A stretch of 60,211 nucleotides of DNA from Flavobacteriales bacterium (GTDB lineage: Bacteria; Bacteroidota; Bacteroidia; Flavobacteriales_F; PHOS-HE28): contig JAEUSV010000098.1 in NCBI GenBank assembly GCA_016788485.1, forward strand, positions 1 to 60,211, written 5' to 3'. The notes below the pieces were generated by a model. It ran no database searches. It was given only the letters and a program-made list of their open reading frames with translations, and was not told where the DNA came from. The position numbers were made by a program, and so were the translations under genes. Shown piece after piece: positions 53,614-60,211 of this stretch (positions within the stretch are counted from its first letter, which is position 1; every line of letters starts with the position of its first letter).

Positions 53614-54666
53614 TCAGTAGGTGAGAAAATACTCCTGCAGCTTGGCGGTGTCCTTGGTCTGGGTGAGGCCCAGCATGAGCAGGATGCGCGCCTTCTGCGG
53701 GTTGTGGTCGTCGCTGGCGATGGTGCCCAGCGCCTTGTCGTCCACCTCGTCCTCCAGCACCACGCGGCCGGCCGGGATGCGCGTGCTGCGCACCACCTTG
53801 ATGCCTGCGGCCACGGCGCGCTTCACCGCCTCCATGGTCGCCGCGTTCATGTTGCCGTTGCCCACGCCGGCGAGCACCAGCCCGTCCACCTTCTTTCCGA
53901 TCCAGAAGTCGATCACATCGGCGGGGGAATCGGCGTAGAGGTAGACGATCTCCACGCGCGGCATCGTCGTCACCTTGCTGAGGTCGAAGGGCGTCCTCAG
54001 GTCGCTGCGGTCGTTGTGCAGGTAGTACACCACCTTGGCGTCATACACCTGGCCTACGGGGCCCGTGTTCAGCGCCGCGAAGGCGCCCACCTTCGTGGTG
54101 TTCACCTTGATCATGTCACGGCCGTCGAGGATGTTCTCATCGAAGAGCGCCAGCACGCCGCGCCCGCGGCTCTTGGGGTCGGCGGCGACCAGGATCGCGT
54201 CGAACAGGTTCTTGGGGCCGTCGGCGCTGATGGCCGTGGCCGGACGCATGGAACCGGTGAGCACCACCGGGATCTCGCTGCTGCGCACCGTGAGGTTCAG
54301 GAAGAAGGCCGTCTCCTCCTGGGTGTCCGTGCCGTGCGTGATCACGATGCCATCGGCCTCCTTGCTGGCGATGATCTCGTTGATCCGCTTGTCCAGCTTC
54401 TGCCAGATGGCGATGGTCATGTCCTGGCTGCCCACCGAGCTGATCTGCTCGCCGCTCACGCTGGCGTATTCCTTGATCGCCGGGATACCCCCGATGAGGT
54501 CCTCCACGGGGATCTTACCCGCGGTGTAGCCTGCCCGGCTGCTGCTGGTACCGCTGCCAGCGATGGTGCCGCCGGTGCCAAGGATGATCACCCGAGGCAG
54601 GTTCGGGTTCTGCGCGCTCAGCGTCAAACTGATAAGCAGAAATAGGGGGAGCGTCCTGTATCGCAT
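53614..54666 (-). CDS. ansB: Type II (periplasmic) L-asparaginase
   Basis: A 350-residue enzyme that hydrolyses asparagine to aspartate and ammonia. A signal peptide (ends ..LTLSAQ) is followed by the first catalytic threonine motif GTGGTIAG, the second one HGTDTQEETAFFL, and the D-G-P-K-N-L-F-D-A segment. Length and export fit the high-affinity type II enzymes. It is the first gene of the ansB-dcu-aspA operon; a TACCTTTA element (54733-54740, minus strand) may be its promoter. Confidence 0.94.
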   Translation of the reverse strand: MRYRTLPLFLLISLTLSAQNPNLPRVIILGTGGTIAGSGTSSSRAGYTAGKIPVEDLIGGIPAIKEYASVSGEQISSVGSQDMTIAIWQKLDKRINEIIASKEADGIVITHGTDTQEETAFFLNLTVRSSEIPVVLTGSMRPATAISADGPKNLFDAILVAADPKSRGRGVLALFDENILDGRDMIKVNTTKVGAFAALNTGPVGQVYDAKVVYYLHNDRSDLRTPFDLSKVTTMPRVEIVYLYADSPADVIDFWIGKKVDGLVLAGVGNGNMNAATMEAVKRAVAAGIKVVRSTRIPAGRVVLEDEVDDKALGTIASDDHNPQKARILLMLGLTQTKDTAKLQEYFLTY

Positions 54667-54732
54667 TGTCGTGAGGGTCGGTTAATGGTGCTGTTCACAC
54701 TGAAATGTGTTCGCCAATGTTCTTGTCTTCAT

Positions 54733-54740
54733 AAAGGTAC
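54733..54740 (-). promoter_or_regulatory. Possible -7 element TACCTTTA of the ansB-dcu-aspA operon
   Basis: One mismatch to TAnnTTTG, about 66 nt before the ansB ATG. A further TTCACACTGAAATGTGTTC segment (54694-54712) between the two has a short inverted repeat. Confidence 0.4.
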
Positions 54741-54831
54741 GGCGCGTCCTACCACGTGAACTGATCGTCATCATGTGAGCCGCTCAAGTGCCGGCCCGAT
54801 CGAACAAATGGCTGTGGAGCAATGGACGTTG

Positions 54832-54849
54832 CTCGTCCGATCGGACGAG
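54832..54849. promoter_or_regulatory. 18-bp perfect palindrome, probable operator
   Basis: CTCGTCCGATCGGACGAG is identical to its reverse complement. It lies 11 bp upstream of GAATTTTG (54861-54868), a fair -7 element for the barrel gene at 54891, so a bound protein would cover the promoter. Confidence 0.55.
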
Positions 54850-54890
54850 GAAGGGCGCCTGAATTTTGGGCCCAGTGATCCTATACATCC

Positions 54891-55325
54891 ATGAAGAAGC
54901 TCCTGTCGATCGTATCACTCGTGTCCCTCGTCCATGCTGCATCCGCCCAGGAGCTCGGCATCCGCGTTGGTGACGTGGTCGGCAACACCGTGGCCATCGA
55001 TGGCATGATGTCCTTGGGCGAGTTCAGCCGCGTGCACGCCGATGTCTCCTTCGGCGATGGCCTGGGCGTGGAGGCGCTGTACGACTTCCTGTACAAGCCG
55101 CTCGGTGCCGAAGCGTTCAACTGGTACGTGGGCGTCGGCCCTTCCATGCTGATCGACGACCCGTTCTACCTGGGCATCAGCGGGGAGGTCGGACTGGACT
55201 ACCATTTCAATGGAGTTCCCCTTTCGCTGAGCCTCGATTGGCGCCCCACCTTCTGGCTCATCGAGGAGACCGACCTGAGCGGCCGCGGTTTCGGCCTCAA
55301 CGTACGGTACGTGTTCGGTCAGTGA
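54891..55325 (+). CDS. Small outer-membrane beta-barrel-like protein
   Basis: A 144-residue exported protein: signal peptide ending ..AASAQ, then alternating strands (for example N-W-Y-V-G-V-G-P-S-M-L and V-G-L-D-Y-H-F-N-G) ending L-N-V-R-Y-V-F-G-Q. The size fits a small barrel of six to eight strands, or a lipid-A-type barrel. No named family recognised. A terminator follows 22 nt after the stop, so it is probably a single-gene unit. Confidence 0.65.
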   Translation: MKKLLSIVSLVSLVHAASAQELGIRVGDVVGNTVAIDGMMSLGEFSRVHADVSFGDGLGVEALYDFLYKPLGAEAFNWYVGVGPSMLIDDPFYLGISGEVGLDYHFNGVPLSLSLDWRPTFWLIEETDLSGRGFGLNVRYVFGQ

Positions 55326-55346
55326 CCGACATGCACTGAAAAAGAG

Positions 55347-55373
55347 AAGGGGCGGACCGATGGTCCGCCCCTT
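55347..55373. terminator. Bidirectional intrinsic terminator
   Basis: AAGGGGCGGACC and GGTCCGCCCCTT form a perfect 12-bp stem with a 3-nt loop between two convergent genes. On the minus strand it is followed by CTCTTTTT (55339-55346), a good T-tract; the plus strand has only a weak one. Confidence 0.85.
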
Positions 55374-55396
55374 GCACTTTCACGAAGCACCAACGG

Positions 55397-55861
55397 TCAC
55401 TTCTTCGCCGGCATCAGCGGGATCTCCTCCGCGATCTGCAGGTCGATGAGCTTGCCCAGGCGGTTCTCGATCTGGGCCCAGCGCGCCACCGTGGTGGCGG
55501 GCAGCACCTTCATCATCTTCTTCTCGTAGGTGTTGCGCAGGCTCAGCGTCTCCTTCTCCAGCGCGTTCGAACGGCTCAAGAGGCTCTTGGCCGTCTCATC
55601 GGTCATGTTGCTGTAGGCGCCCGCATAGTCCTTGATCAGCTGGATCTTCTTGTCCCACAGCGCCTTCATGGCGGTGCTGTACTGGTCGTAGATGGGCGTG
55701 AAGGCCGCGCTCTGCTGCTCGGTGAGGCCAAGGTTGGAAAGCACGATGGCCTGCTTCTCGGTGCGCAGGTCGGAGCGCATCACCTCCACGAGGTCGTTGT
55801 AATTCTGGGCCGAAACGGCCAGGCCAAGGCCAAGGGCCAGGGTGGTCATGAGCTTTTTCAT
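55397..55861 (-). CDS. Exported helical protein of unknown function
   Basis: A 154-residue protein with a signal peptide (M-K-K-L..A-V-S-A-Q). The mature part is almost entirely helical and rich in charged residues and Leu. It has the pattern L-G-L-T-E-Q-Q..F-x-P-I-Y-D-Q-Y, which recalls Spy/CpxP-like or LTXXQ periplasmic chaperones, but no clear LTxxQ repeat pair is seen. ATG 55861 was chosen. TACCTTCG (55885-55892) is a good promoter element 23 nt upstream. Confidence 0.7.
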   Translation of the reverse strand: MKKLMTTLALGLGLAVSAQNYNDLVEVMRSDLRTEKQAIVLSNLGLTEQQSAAFTPIYDQYSTAMKALWDKKIQLIKDYAGAYSNMTDETAKSLLSRSNALEKETLSLRNTYEKKMMKVLPATTVARWAQIENRLGKLIDLQIAEEIPLMPAKK

Positions 55862-55884
55862 GTGTTCTGGGTCATATGGGGCGC

Positions 55885-55892
55885 CGAAGGTA
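55885..55892 (-). promoter_or_regulatory. -7 promoter element TACCTTCG
   Basis: Minus-strand match to TAnnTTYG, 23 nt before the ATG at 55861. Confidence 0.6.
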
Positions 55893-55961
55893 ATCCTACG
55901 GGACCGGACATCCGTGACGATGCTCAACTACGGTCCGCGGCCTTTGTCCATCTTCGTGCTC

Positions 55962-56741
55962 ATGATCCCGATCGGCAAGCCAAGCTTCCGGACCTGCATG
56001 GGCGTCGCGGTCCTTCTGTTCACACTTCCGTCCACGCCGGGAAAGGCACAAGCGGACAGCATCGGCCATGTCCCGCGCCTCGATCTGGTGAAGGTGGGTC
56101 TCACTTCGACCTTCGCGAACGTGATCTCGCTCAACTACGAGCGCGTGCTGGACGAGGACATTTCCGTGGCGATGACGGTGAGCTACATGCTCCCGGTGCG
56201 CCCAGGGACCATCCTCGATCTTTCGGCCACCGACATCACCTTCGGAGCGGACCGGAAGCTCTCAGGCTACTACCTCACCCCGGAAGTGAAGTGGTTCCTG
56301 GAGACGAGCGACAAGCGGCCCGCGCCACGCGGCCTGTACGTGGGCGCCTACCTGCGTTACAGCGACACGCGGTACACCTCCTCCATCACGGCGAACGGGT
56401 CCGGCACCGATGCGGGCGGTTCCTTCGAAAGCCATCTTCGGATCGACCTGTACGAGCTCGGCGTGGGTCCTTCGCTGGGCTATCAGTTCCTCGCCTGGAA
56501 GGACCGTCTGGTGTTCGACTGCATCTTCTTCGCGCCGCGCTATTCCTATTACAAGCTGAAGCTTGATGCGGACCTGCGCGGCGACGGGGAGCTGTATTCG
56601 GAGCTGGAGCAGGCCATCGAGGACAAGCTGGGCCGCGATATCGCCCCGCTGGACCTGGAGATCTCCACCACGGGCAGCACCACGGTGGGGCGGAACAGTC
56701 TCGGGTACCGCTACGGCATCAAGATCGGGTACGCGTTCTGA
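55962..56741 (+). CDS. DUF3575-like outer-membrane beta-barrel protein
   Basis: About 259 residues. An N-terminal signal peptide (ends ..GKAQA) is followed by D-L-V-K-V-G-L-T-S-T-F-A-N-V-I-S-L-N-Y-E-R, the opening typical of DUF3575 barrels, and strand pairs containing Y-L-T-P-E-V-K-W-F-L. A short helical, charged insertion lies near residues 210-225, and the final strand is Y-R-Y-G-I-K-I-G-Y-A-F. Start codons at 55920, 55962 and 55998 are possible. CATCTTCG ending 5 nt before 55962 makes that one most likely. Confidence 0.7.
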   Translation: MIPIGKPSFRTCMGVAVLLFTLPSTPGKAQADSIGHVPRLDLVKVGLTSTFANVISLNYERVLDEDISVAMTVSYMLPVRPGTILDLSATDITFGADRKLSGYYLTPEVKWFLETSDKRPAPRGLYVGAYLRYSDTRYTSSITANGSGTDAGGSFESHLRIDLYELGVGPSLGYQFLAWKDRLVFDCIFFAPRYSYYKLKLDADLRGDGELYSELEQAIEDKLGRDIAPLDLEISTTGSTTVGRNSLGYRYGIKIGYAF

Positions 56742-56853
56742 GGAGAAGACCACAGAGGCACGAAGGGCCCAGCGCGGCGGTACGTAAAGGCCTACCGCGG
56801 GACCTGTCCTCGGGACCGCTCCACATGGAGCTGTTCCGGCCCATGCCTGTCGA

Positions 56854-58041
56854 TCAGAACGCCTCGTAGAACGTGACGTAGAACGCGCTGCTCTTGGCGC
56901 CGATGCCGTAGTCGATGCGCACGTTGCTGCGCTTCTCCGTCTCGAACCGCAGGCCCACACCGGCATTGGGCAACGCCGAAGGGATCGAGGCCAGGTCGGG
57001 CGCCACGGCGCCCATGCCCAACCAGGTGGCGAAGCCCCACTTGCTCTCCAGGCTGCCGCGCTTGTTCGGCGTACGGCGGTTGAACATGTGCCTGTACTCG
57101 GCCATGCTGTAGACCATGAGCTCATCACGGTACTGGCCCCACACGTAACCGCGCAGGTCCCACGGCGTGCCGATCTGCGACAGGTCCGTCCACGGCACAT
57201 CGCCACGGCAGTTGCGGCTGCGCACCTCCCAGGCCACGGTGTGGCGGTGTCCCACGGCCGCGTACTGCCGGTAGTCCAGGTCCACCACCCAGAAATCGAA
57301 ATCGCCGCCGAAGTGGGTGCCGTAATTGGTGACGCTCGCATCCAACAGCACGCCGGAGTAAGCGTTCACCGGCACATCGCGGCTGTCGTACTGCATCACC
57401 ACGCCGAGCCCCTTGTTGCGCACGTTCGCGCCATCGGCCACCACGTAGGCGTCCGTGGCCATCACGGGGTTCAGCTCACTGGCCTCTGTCCGGTTCACAT
57501 CATAGATGCCGCCGATGAAGTACTTCGGCTTGAACTGGTGCACCACCTTGGCGTACACACGGCGCCAGTCGCGATGGTACAAGGTGGTGCTGTCGCTTTT
57601 CGGTGTGGTGTGCGCACTTCCATAACCCACCCCATAGTAATTGTCGGGCATCTCCTTGCGCCAGATCTCGCCCGTGATGCGCCACTTGTCCTGCCGCAGG
57701 TACAGGTTGCACTTCACGCTCACCTGCAGGGAGCCGTTGGTGCTCTTGCCAATGGAGAACGGTATCGAAGAGCGCAGCAGCTCCCGGTCCTTGCGGTCGA
57801 AACTGAAGGTGATGAGACCGCCCGCGGTGAGCAGGAACTGCATCTCGGGCGTGTAGCTGGGCGCCACGAAGGGCACGAACTTCATGGGGCCTGCCTCGAA
57901 GCTCAATACCCTCAGGGAGTCGGCGTTGTGGAGCGCGTGGCCGACGACGGTGTGCGGGATGGTGTCCTGCGGGGCGTTCTGCGCGACGACCAACAAGGGC
58001 GCCACAAGTCCGACAAGCAGTTGAAGTAGGCGCGAACGCAT
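56854..58041 (-). CDS. Omp85/BamA-type outer-membrane barrel without POTRA domains
   Basis: A 395-residue exported protein (signal peptide ends ..LLVVAQ) whose whole mature part looks like the C-terminal barrel of the surface-antigen/D15 family. It contains G-V-G-Y-G-S-A, G-G-I-Y-D-V-N-R-T-E, L-G-V-V-M-Q-Y-D-S-R-D-V-P-V-N-A-Y-S-G, W-D-L-R-G-Y-V-W-G-Q-Y-R-D, and the terminal strand A-F-Y-V-T-F-Y-E-A-F. No room remains for POTRA repeats, so it cannot act like BamA in the periplasm. Short forms like this are widespread in Bacteroidota with unknown role. Confidence 0.85.
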   Translation of the reverse strand: MRSRLLQLLVGLVAPLLVVAQNAPQDTIPHTVVGHALHNADSLRVLSFEAGPMKFVPFVAPSYTPEMQFLLTAGGLITFSFDRKDRELLRSSIPFSIGKSTNGSLQVSVKCNLYLRQDKWRITGEIWRKEMPDNYYGVGYGSAHTTPKSDSTTLYHRDWRRVYAKVVHQFKPKYFIGGIYDVNRTEASELNPVMATDAYVVADGANVRNKGLGVVMQYDSRDVPVNAYSGVLLDASVTNYGTHFGGDFDFWVVDLDYRQYAAVGHRHTVAWEVRSRNCRGDVPWTDLSQIGTPWDLRGYVWGQYRDELMVYSMAEYRHMFNRRTPNKRGSLESKWGFATWLGMGAVAPDLASIPSALPNAGVGLRFETEKRSNVRIDYGIGAKSSAFYVTFYEAF

Positions 58042-58144
58042 GCGCGGTGAATGTATGCAGCTTGAACAGGATGCTGCTGACCCTTGTTCGGCGGGCCGAG
58101 CACCACAAGACGTACTTTTTCCGTGTGATTCCCACGTATTGAAC

Positions 58145-58152
58145 CAACTTCG
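58145..58152 (+). promoter_or_regulatory. -7 promoter element CAACTTCG, leaderless configuration
   Basis: One mismatch to TAnnTTYG, 4 nt before the ATG at 58157. Confidence 0.45.
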
Positions 58153-58156
58153 CACA

Positions 58157-58789
58157 ATGATGAATTCTCCCTTCCGCACCTTGTTGCTGACCGCGGTCGT
58201 GGTCTGCGCCACCGCGACAAACGCCCAACGCACCATCCGGCTCAACGCCTTCGGCGGGTGGACCTTCCAGGACAAGTTCGACATCTCCGGCACCTATGGC
58301 GGCTACGCCTACAACAACGCGGGCATCGGCGACGGCGCGCACTACGGTGGTGGTCTGGAGTTCGAGGTACGCGAGAACAAGTGCGTGGAGCTCTTCTACC
58401 AGAACCAGTCCGCGCAAGGCTTCATCGACTATGGTCTTGGTCAATTCACCACGGATGTGAGCGTGAACTACGCCATGCTGGGCGGATTGGGCTATGCGCC
58501 GTTCAGTGATGCGGTGCACGGCTACGGCGGTTTCAACATCGGTGCCGCCTGGTTCAACACCGACTACGGCAACAGCACCAAGTTCGCCTGGGGCGGCAAG
58601 CTGGGCTTGAAGATCAACGCCTCCGAGAAGGTGGGCATCAAGCTGGGCGCCCAGCTGCTGAGCCCGGTGCAGGGCGCGGGCGGCGGGATCTATTTCGGCA
58701 CGGGCGGGGCCGGCGCCGGCGTGAGCACCTACAGCACGATGTACCAGTTCGGCTTCACGGGGGGATTGTGTTTCACCCTGGGCCAGTAA
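58157..58789 (+). CDS. OmpA-type or PorT-like outer-membrane beta-barrel protein
   Basis: A 210-residue exported protein: signal peptide (ends ..ATATNAQ), then a Gly- and aromatic-rich eight-strand barrel pattern with N-A-F-G-G-W-T-F-Q-D-K-F, H-Y-G-G-G-L-E-F-E-V-R and G-L-K-I-N-A-S-E-K-V-G-I-K-L-G-A-Q-L, ending F-G-F-T-G-G-L-C-F-T-L-G-Q. The Asn-Ala-Ser-Glu-Lys-Val-Gly strand turn is common in outer-membrane barrel domain proteins. Function unknown. The gene is divergent from the Omp85-like gene. Confidence 0.75.
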   Translation: MMNSPFRTLLLTAVVVCATATNAQRTIRLNAFGGWTFQDKFDISGTYGGYAYNNAGIGDGAHYGGGLEFEVRENKCVELFYQNQSAQGFIDYGLGQFTTDVSVNYAMLGGLGYAPFSDAVHGYGGFNIGAAWFNTDYGNSTKFAWGGKLGLKINASEKVGIKLGAQLLSPVQGAGGGIYFGTGGAGAGVSTYSTMYQFGFTGGLCFTLGQ

Positions 58790-58849
58790 GTACAGGCCCA
58801 CCATACGTTCCTTCGAGGGGTGAGCCGCCGACCATCCATTCCCGCCCGC

Positions 58850-59896
58850 ATGCGCTCGTGGCCGCTGATGATCCCCTTCCTGGTCGCGTGCCACACGGCC
58901 CCGACACCGGCGGAGCCACAAGGCACGCCAACGGATGACAGGCCGTCCGTACCGGTGCCCGGGATGGTGTGGATCCCCGGTGGCGAGTTCACCATGGGCA
59001 GCGACGACACCCTCGCCTGGCCTGAGGAACGCCCGGCGCACCGCGTGAAGGTCCATGGCTTCTGGATGGACACCACGGAGGTGACCAACGCGGAGTTCGA
59101 GCGGTTCGTGAAGGCCACAGGATACATGACCGACGCGGAGAAGCCGCCCGTGCTCGAGGAGATCATGAAACAGGTTCCGCCGGGCACGCCGCCACCGAAG
59201 CCGGAGGACATGGTGCCCGGCTCGCTGGTGTTCAACCCGGTAGGCAAGGACCTGCACGATTGCAGCTGGCTGGAATGGTGGAGCTGGACGCACGGCGCGG
59301 ATTGGCGACATCCCGAAGGACCGGGCAGCAGCATCGCCGACCGCATGGACCATCCCGTGGTGCAGGTGAGCTGGAACGATGCCGTTGCCTATTGTGCATG
59401 GGCGGGCAAGCGGCTGCCCACCGAGGCCGAATGGGAGCGCGCCGCGCGCGGCGGCGTGGAACAACAGCCCTACATCTGGGGCACCGAGCACCCCACGGAC
59501 AGCGTGGTGAAATGCAACAGCTGGCAGGGCCCCTTCCCGCAGATGAACACGGCGAAGGACGGCTACGTGCGCACCGCCCCCGTGGGCCGGTTCGCGCCCA
59601 ACGGCTTCGGCCTTTACGACATGGCCGGCAACGTGTGGGAGTGGTGCAGCGACTGGCTCGACATGGCGCTGTATGAACAGCGCTCGGGGAAGGCCGTGGC
59701 GGACCCGCAAGGTCCGGCCAGGAGCTTCGATCCCGATAGACCCTATGAACCCCTGCGCGCGCAACGCGGCGGCAGCTTCCTGTGCCACGACACGTATTGC
59801 TGGCGCTACCGACCGAGCGCCCGCCAGGGCAGCACGCCCGACAGCGGCATGAGCCACGTGGGCTTCCGTTGTGTGAAGGATGCCGCCACACCCTGA
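58850..59896 (+). CDS. Formylglycine-generating-enzyme family lipoprotein
   Basis: A 348-residue protein with a lipobox-like end of the signal peptide (L-V-A-C, about Cys14) and an FGE-sulfatase domain from about residue 38: G-M-V-W-I-P-G-G-E-F-T-M-G-S-D, D-T-T-E-V-T-N-A-E-F, W-A-G-K-R-L-P-T-E-A-E-W-E, and G-L-Y-D-M-A-G-N-V-W-E-W. Both cysteines of the active site are retained in GGSFLCHDTYCWRYRP. True FGE oxidises a sulfatase Cys to formylglycine. This could therefore be an active enzyme, but anchored outside the cytoplasm as in eukaryotic FGE. No sulfatase gene is visible here. GTG 58820 is a less likely start. Confidence 0.87.
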   Translation: MRSWPLMIPFLVACHTAPTPAEPQGTPTDDRPSVPVPGMVWIPGGEFTMGSDDTLAWPEERPAHRVKVHGFWMDTTEVTNAEFERFVKATGYMTDAEKPPVLEEIMKQVPPGTPPPKPEDMVPGSLVFNPVGKDLHDCSWLEWWSWTHGADWRHPEGPGSSIADRMDHPVVQVSWNDAVAYCAWAGKRLPTEAEWERAARGGVEQQPYIWGTEHPTDSVVKCNSWQGPFPQMNTAKDGYVRTAPVGRFAPNGFGLYDMAGNVWEWCSDWLDMALYEQRSGKAVADPQGPARSFDPDRPYEPLRAQRGGSFLCHDTYCWRYRPSARQGSTPDSGMSHVGFRCVKDAATP

Positions 59897-59900
59897 ACGC

Positions 59901-60211
59901 ATGCCCCTGTCGGTCCGCCCACCGCTCCAATGGAGAGCGGGCCTCTGCATCATCGCCGCGATCCAGTTGGCGCTTACCGCAGCTGCCCAGGGGACCAACT
60001 CACAGCTCTGGATGGATGGCATCATCGGCCGCTCGTTCGCGAGCTACTACATGGCCGAGTGCGAACTGAGCTACCAGACGCTGCTCTCCGACCAGGACCA
60101 CTGGGAGAGCCTGAACGTGAGCCCCAGCCTGGAGGTGAGCCCCACGGCGCATTGGAGCTTCATGGTCGGCCTGCCCTATTCCTACACGATCCAGCGCACC
60201 GGCCTGAACAC
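59901..60211 (+). CDS. DUF2490 family outer-membrane protein, N-terminal part
   Basis: An open frame starting 4 nt after the FGE-type gene and running off the window; 103 residues are visible. The signal peptide is basic, hydrophobic, and ends ..LTAAAQ. It is followed by an aromatic-rich start (N-S-Q-L-W-M-D-G-I-I-G..Y-Y-M-A-E-C-E-L-S-Y-Q) and an S-P-S-L-E-V-S-P segment, the layout of DUF2490 barrels. The tight spacing suggests cotranscription with the upstream lipoprotein gene. Confidence 0.65.
   Translation, partial: MPLSVRPPLQWRAGLCIIAAIQLALTAAAQGTNSQLWMDGIIGRSFASYYMAECELSYQTLLSDQDHWESLNVSPSLEVSPTAHWSFMVGLPYSYTIQRTGLN

Noticed and set aside
54694-54712. CRP-type binding site upstream of ansB
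   Set aside because: The TTCACACTGAAATGTGTTC segment has only 4-5-bp arms and does not match the TGTGA-N6-TCACA pattern.
58850-59896. A sulfatase maturation cluster
   Set aside because: No sulfatase (C/S-x-P-x-R signature) gene is visible next to the FGE-type gene in this window.
57500-60025. An 841-codon minus-strand frame across the Omp85, barrel and FGE genes
   Set aside because: It crosses three recognisable genes in both orientations and has no protein-like features.

Overview
The window comes from a GC-rich member of the Bacteroidota, most likely a Flavobacteriales-type lineage. Three things point there. Many genes are preceded by the Bacteroidota -7 promoter element (TAnnTTTG, here usually TAnnTTYG). 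There is a SprE/PorW-type type IX secretion and gliding lipoprotein. The ATP synthase operon is atpBEFHAG with no atpD-atpC behind it. Typical Bacteroidota outer-membrane families (head-GIN/DUF2807, DcaP-like porin, DUF2490, PorT-like barrels) and signal peptides ending in ..AQ agree. No rRNA, tRNA, CRISPR array, transposase or phage gene was seen.

Layout. 1-8.7 kb: the end of a BNR-propeller protein, a GH3-family protein, an M23 envelope peptidase, a GT-C-like membrane protein, SprE/PorW, a bactofilin and two small membrane proteins of the ATP synthase assembly (AtpI/AtpZ) type. 8.8-13.8 kb: atpB-E-F-H-A-G. 13.8-19.1 kb: a GldL-related membrane protein, a DUF2807 protein, an overlapping NarL-type regulator / propeller histidine kinase pair, and a structured RNA with its own promoter and terminator. 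19.1-31.3 kb: a membrane-anchored phosphoesterase, MazG, envelope proteins, an AI-2E-type permease, a K+ channel, a Ca2+/H+ exchanger with two tandem CCC1/VIT1-like proteins, and a DUF2252 protein with a histone-like tail. 31.4-37.2 kb: a complete RND efflux operon. 37.3-41.2 kb: AsmA-like, DUF481 and LOG proteins. 55-60 kb: small outer-membrane barrels, a POTRA-less Omp85 barrel, a formylglycine-generating-enzyme-type lipoprotein and the start of a DUF2490 protein.

The most striking part is 41.2-54.7 kb. It groups an aspartate/alanine-type antiporter (AspT family), a DcaP-like porin, an exported glutaminase, a second porin, an exported amidohydrolase, a large MscS channel, and a divergently oriented operon ansB-dcu-aspA. 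Glutaminase and asparaginase carry signal peptides, as is known for such enzymes. The aspartase also carries a clear one, although this enzyme is normally cytoplasmic. Read together, the genes suggest that Asn and Gln are deamidated, and Asp deaminated to fumarate, outside the inner membrane, with Dcu and AspT family carriers importing the carbon products. I infer this pathway from gene content and predicted export; it is not demonstrated.

Other sequence-level points are an apparent habit of leaderless transcription (the -7 element ends 3-5 nt before the start codon in at least nine genes), two opposed arrays of CAAGnnn heptamers between the M23 and GH3 genes, and an 18-bp perfect palindrome upstream of a small barrel gene.
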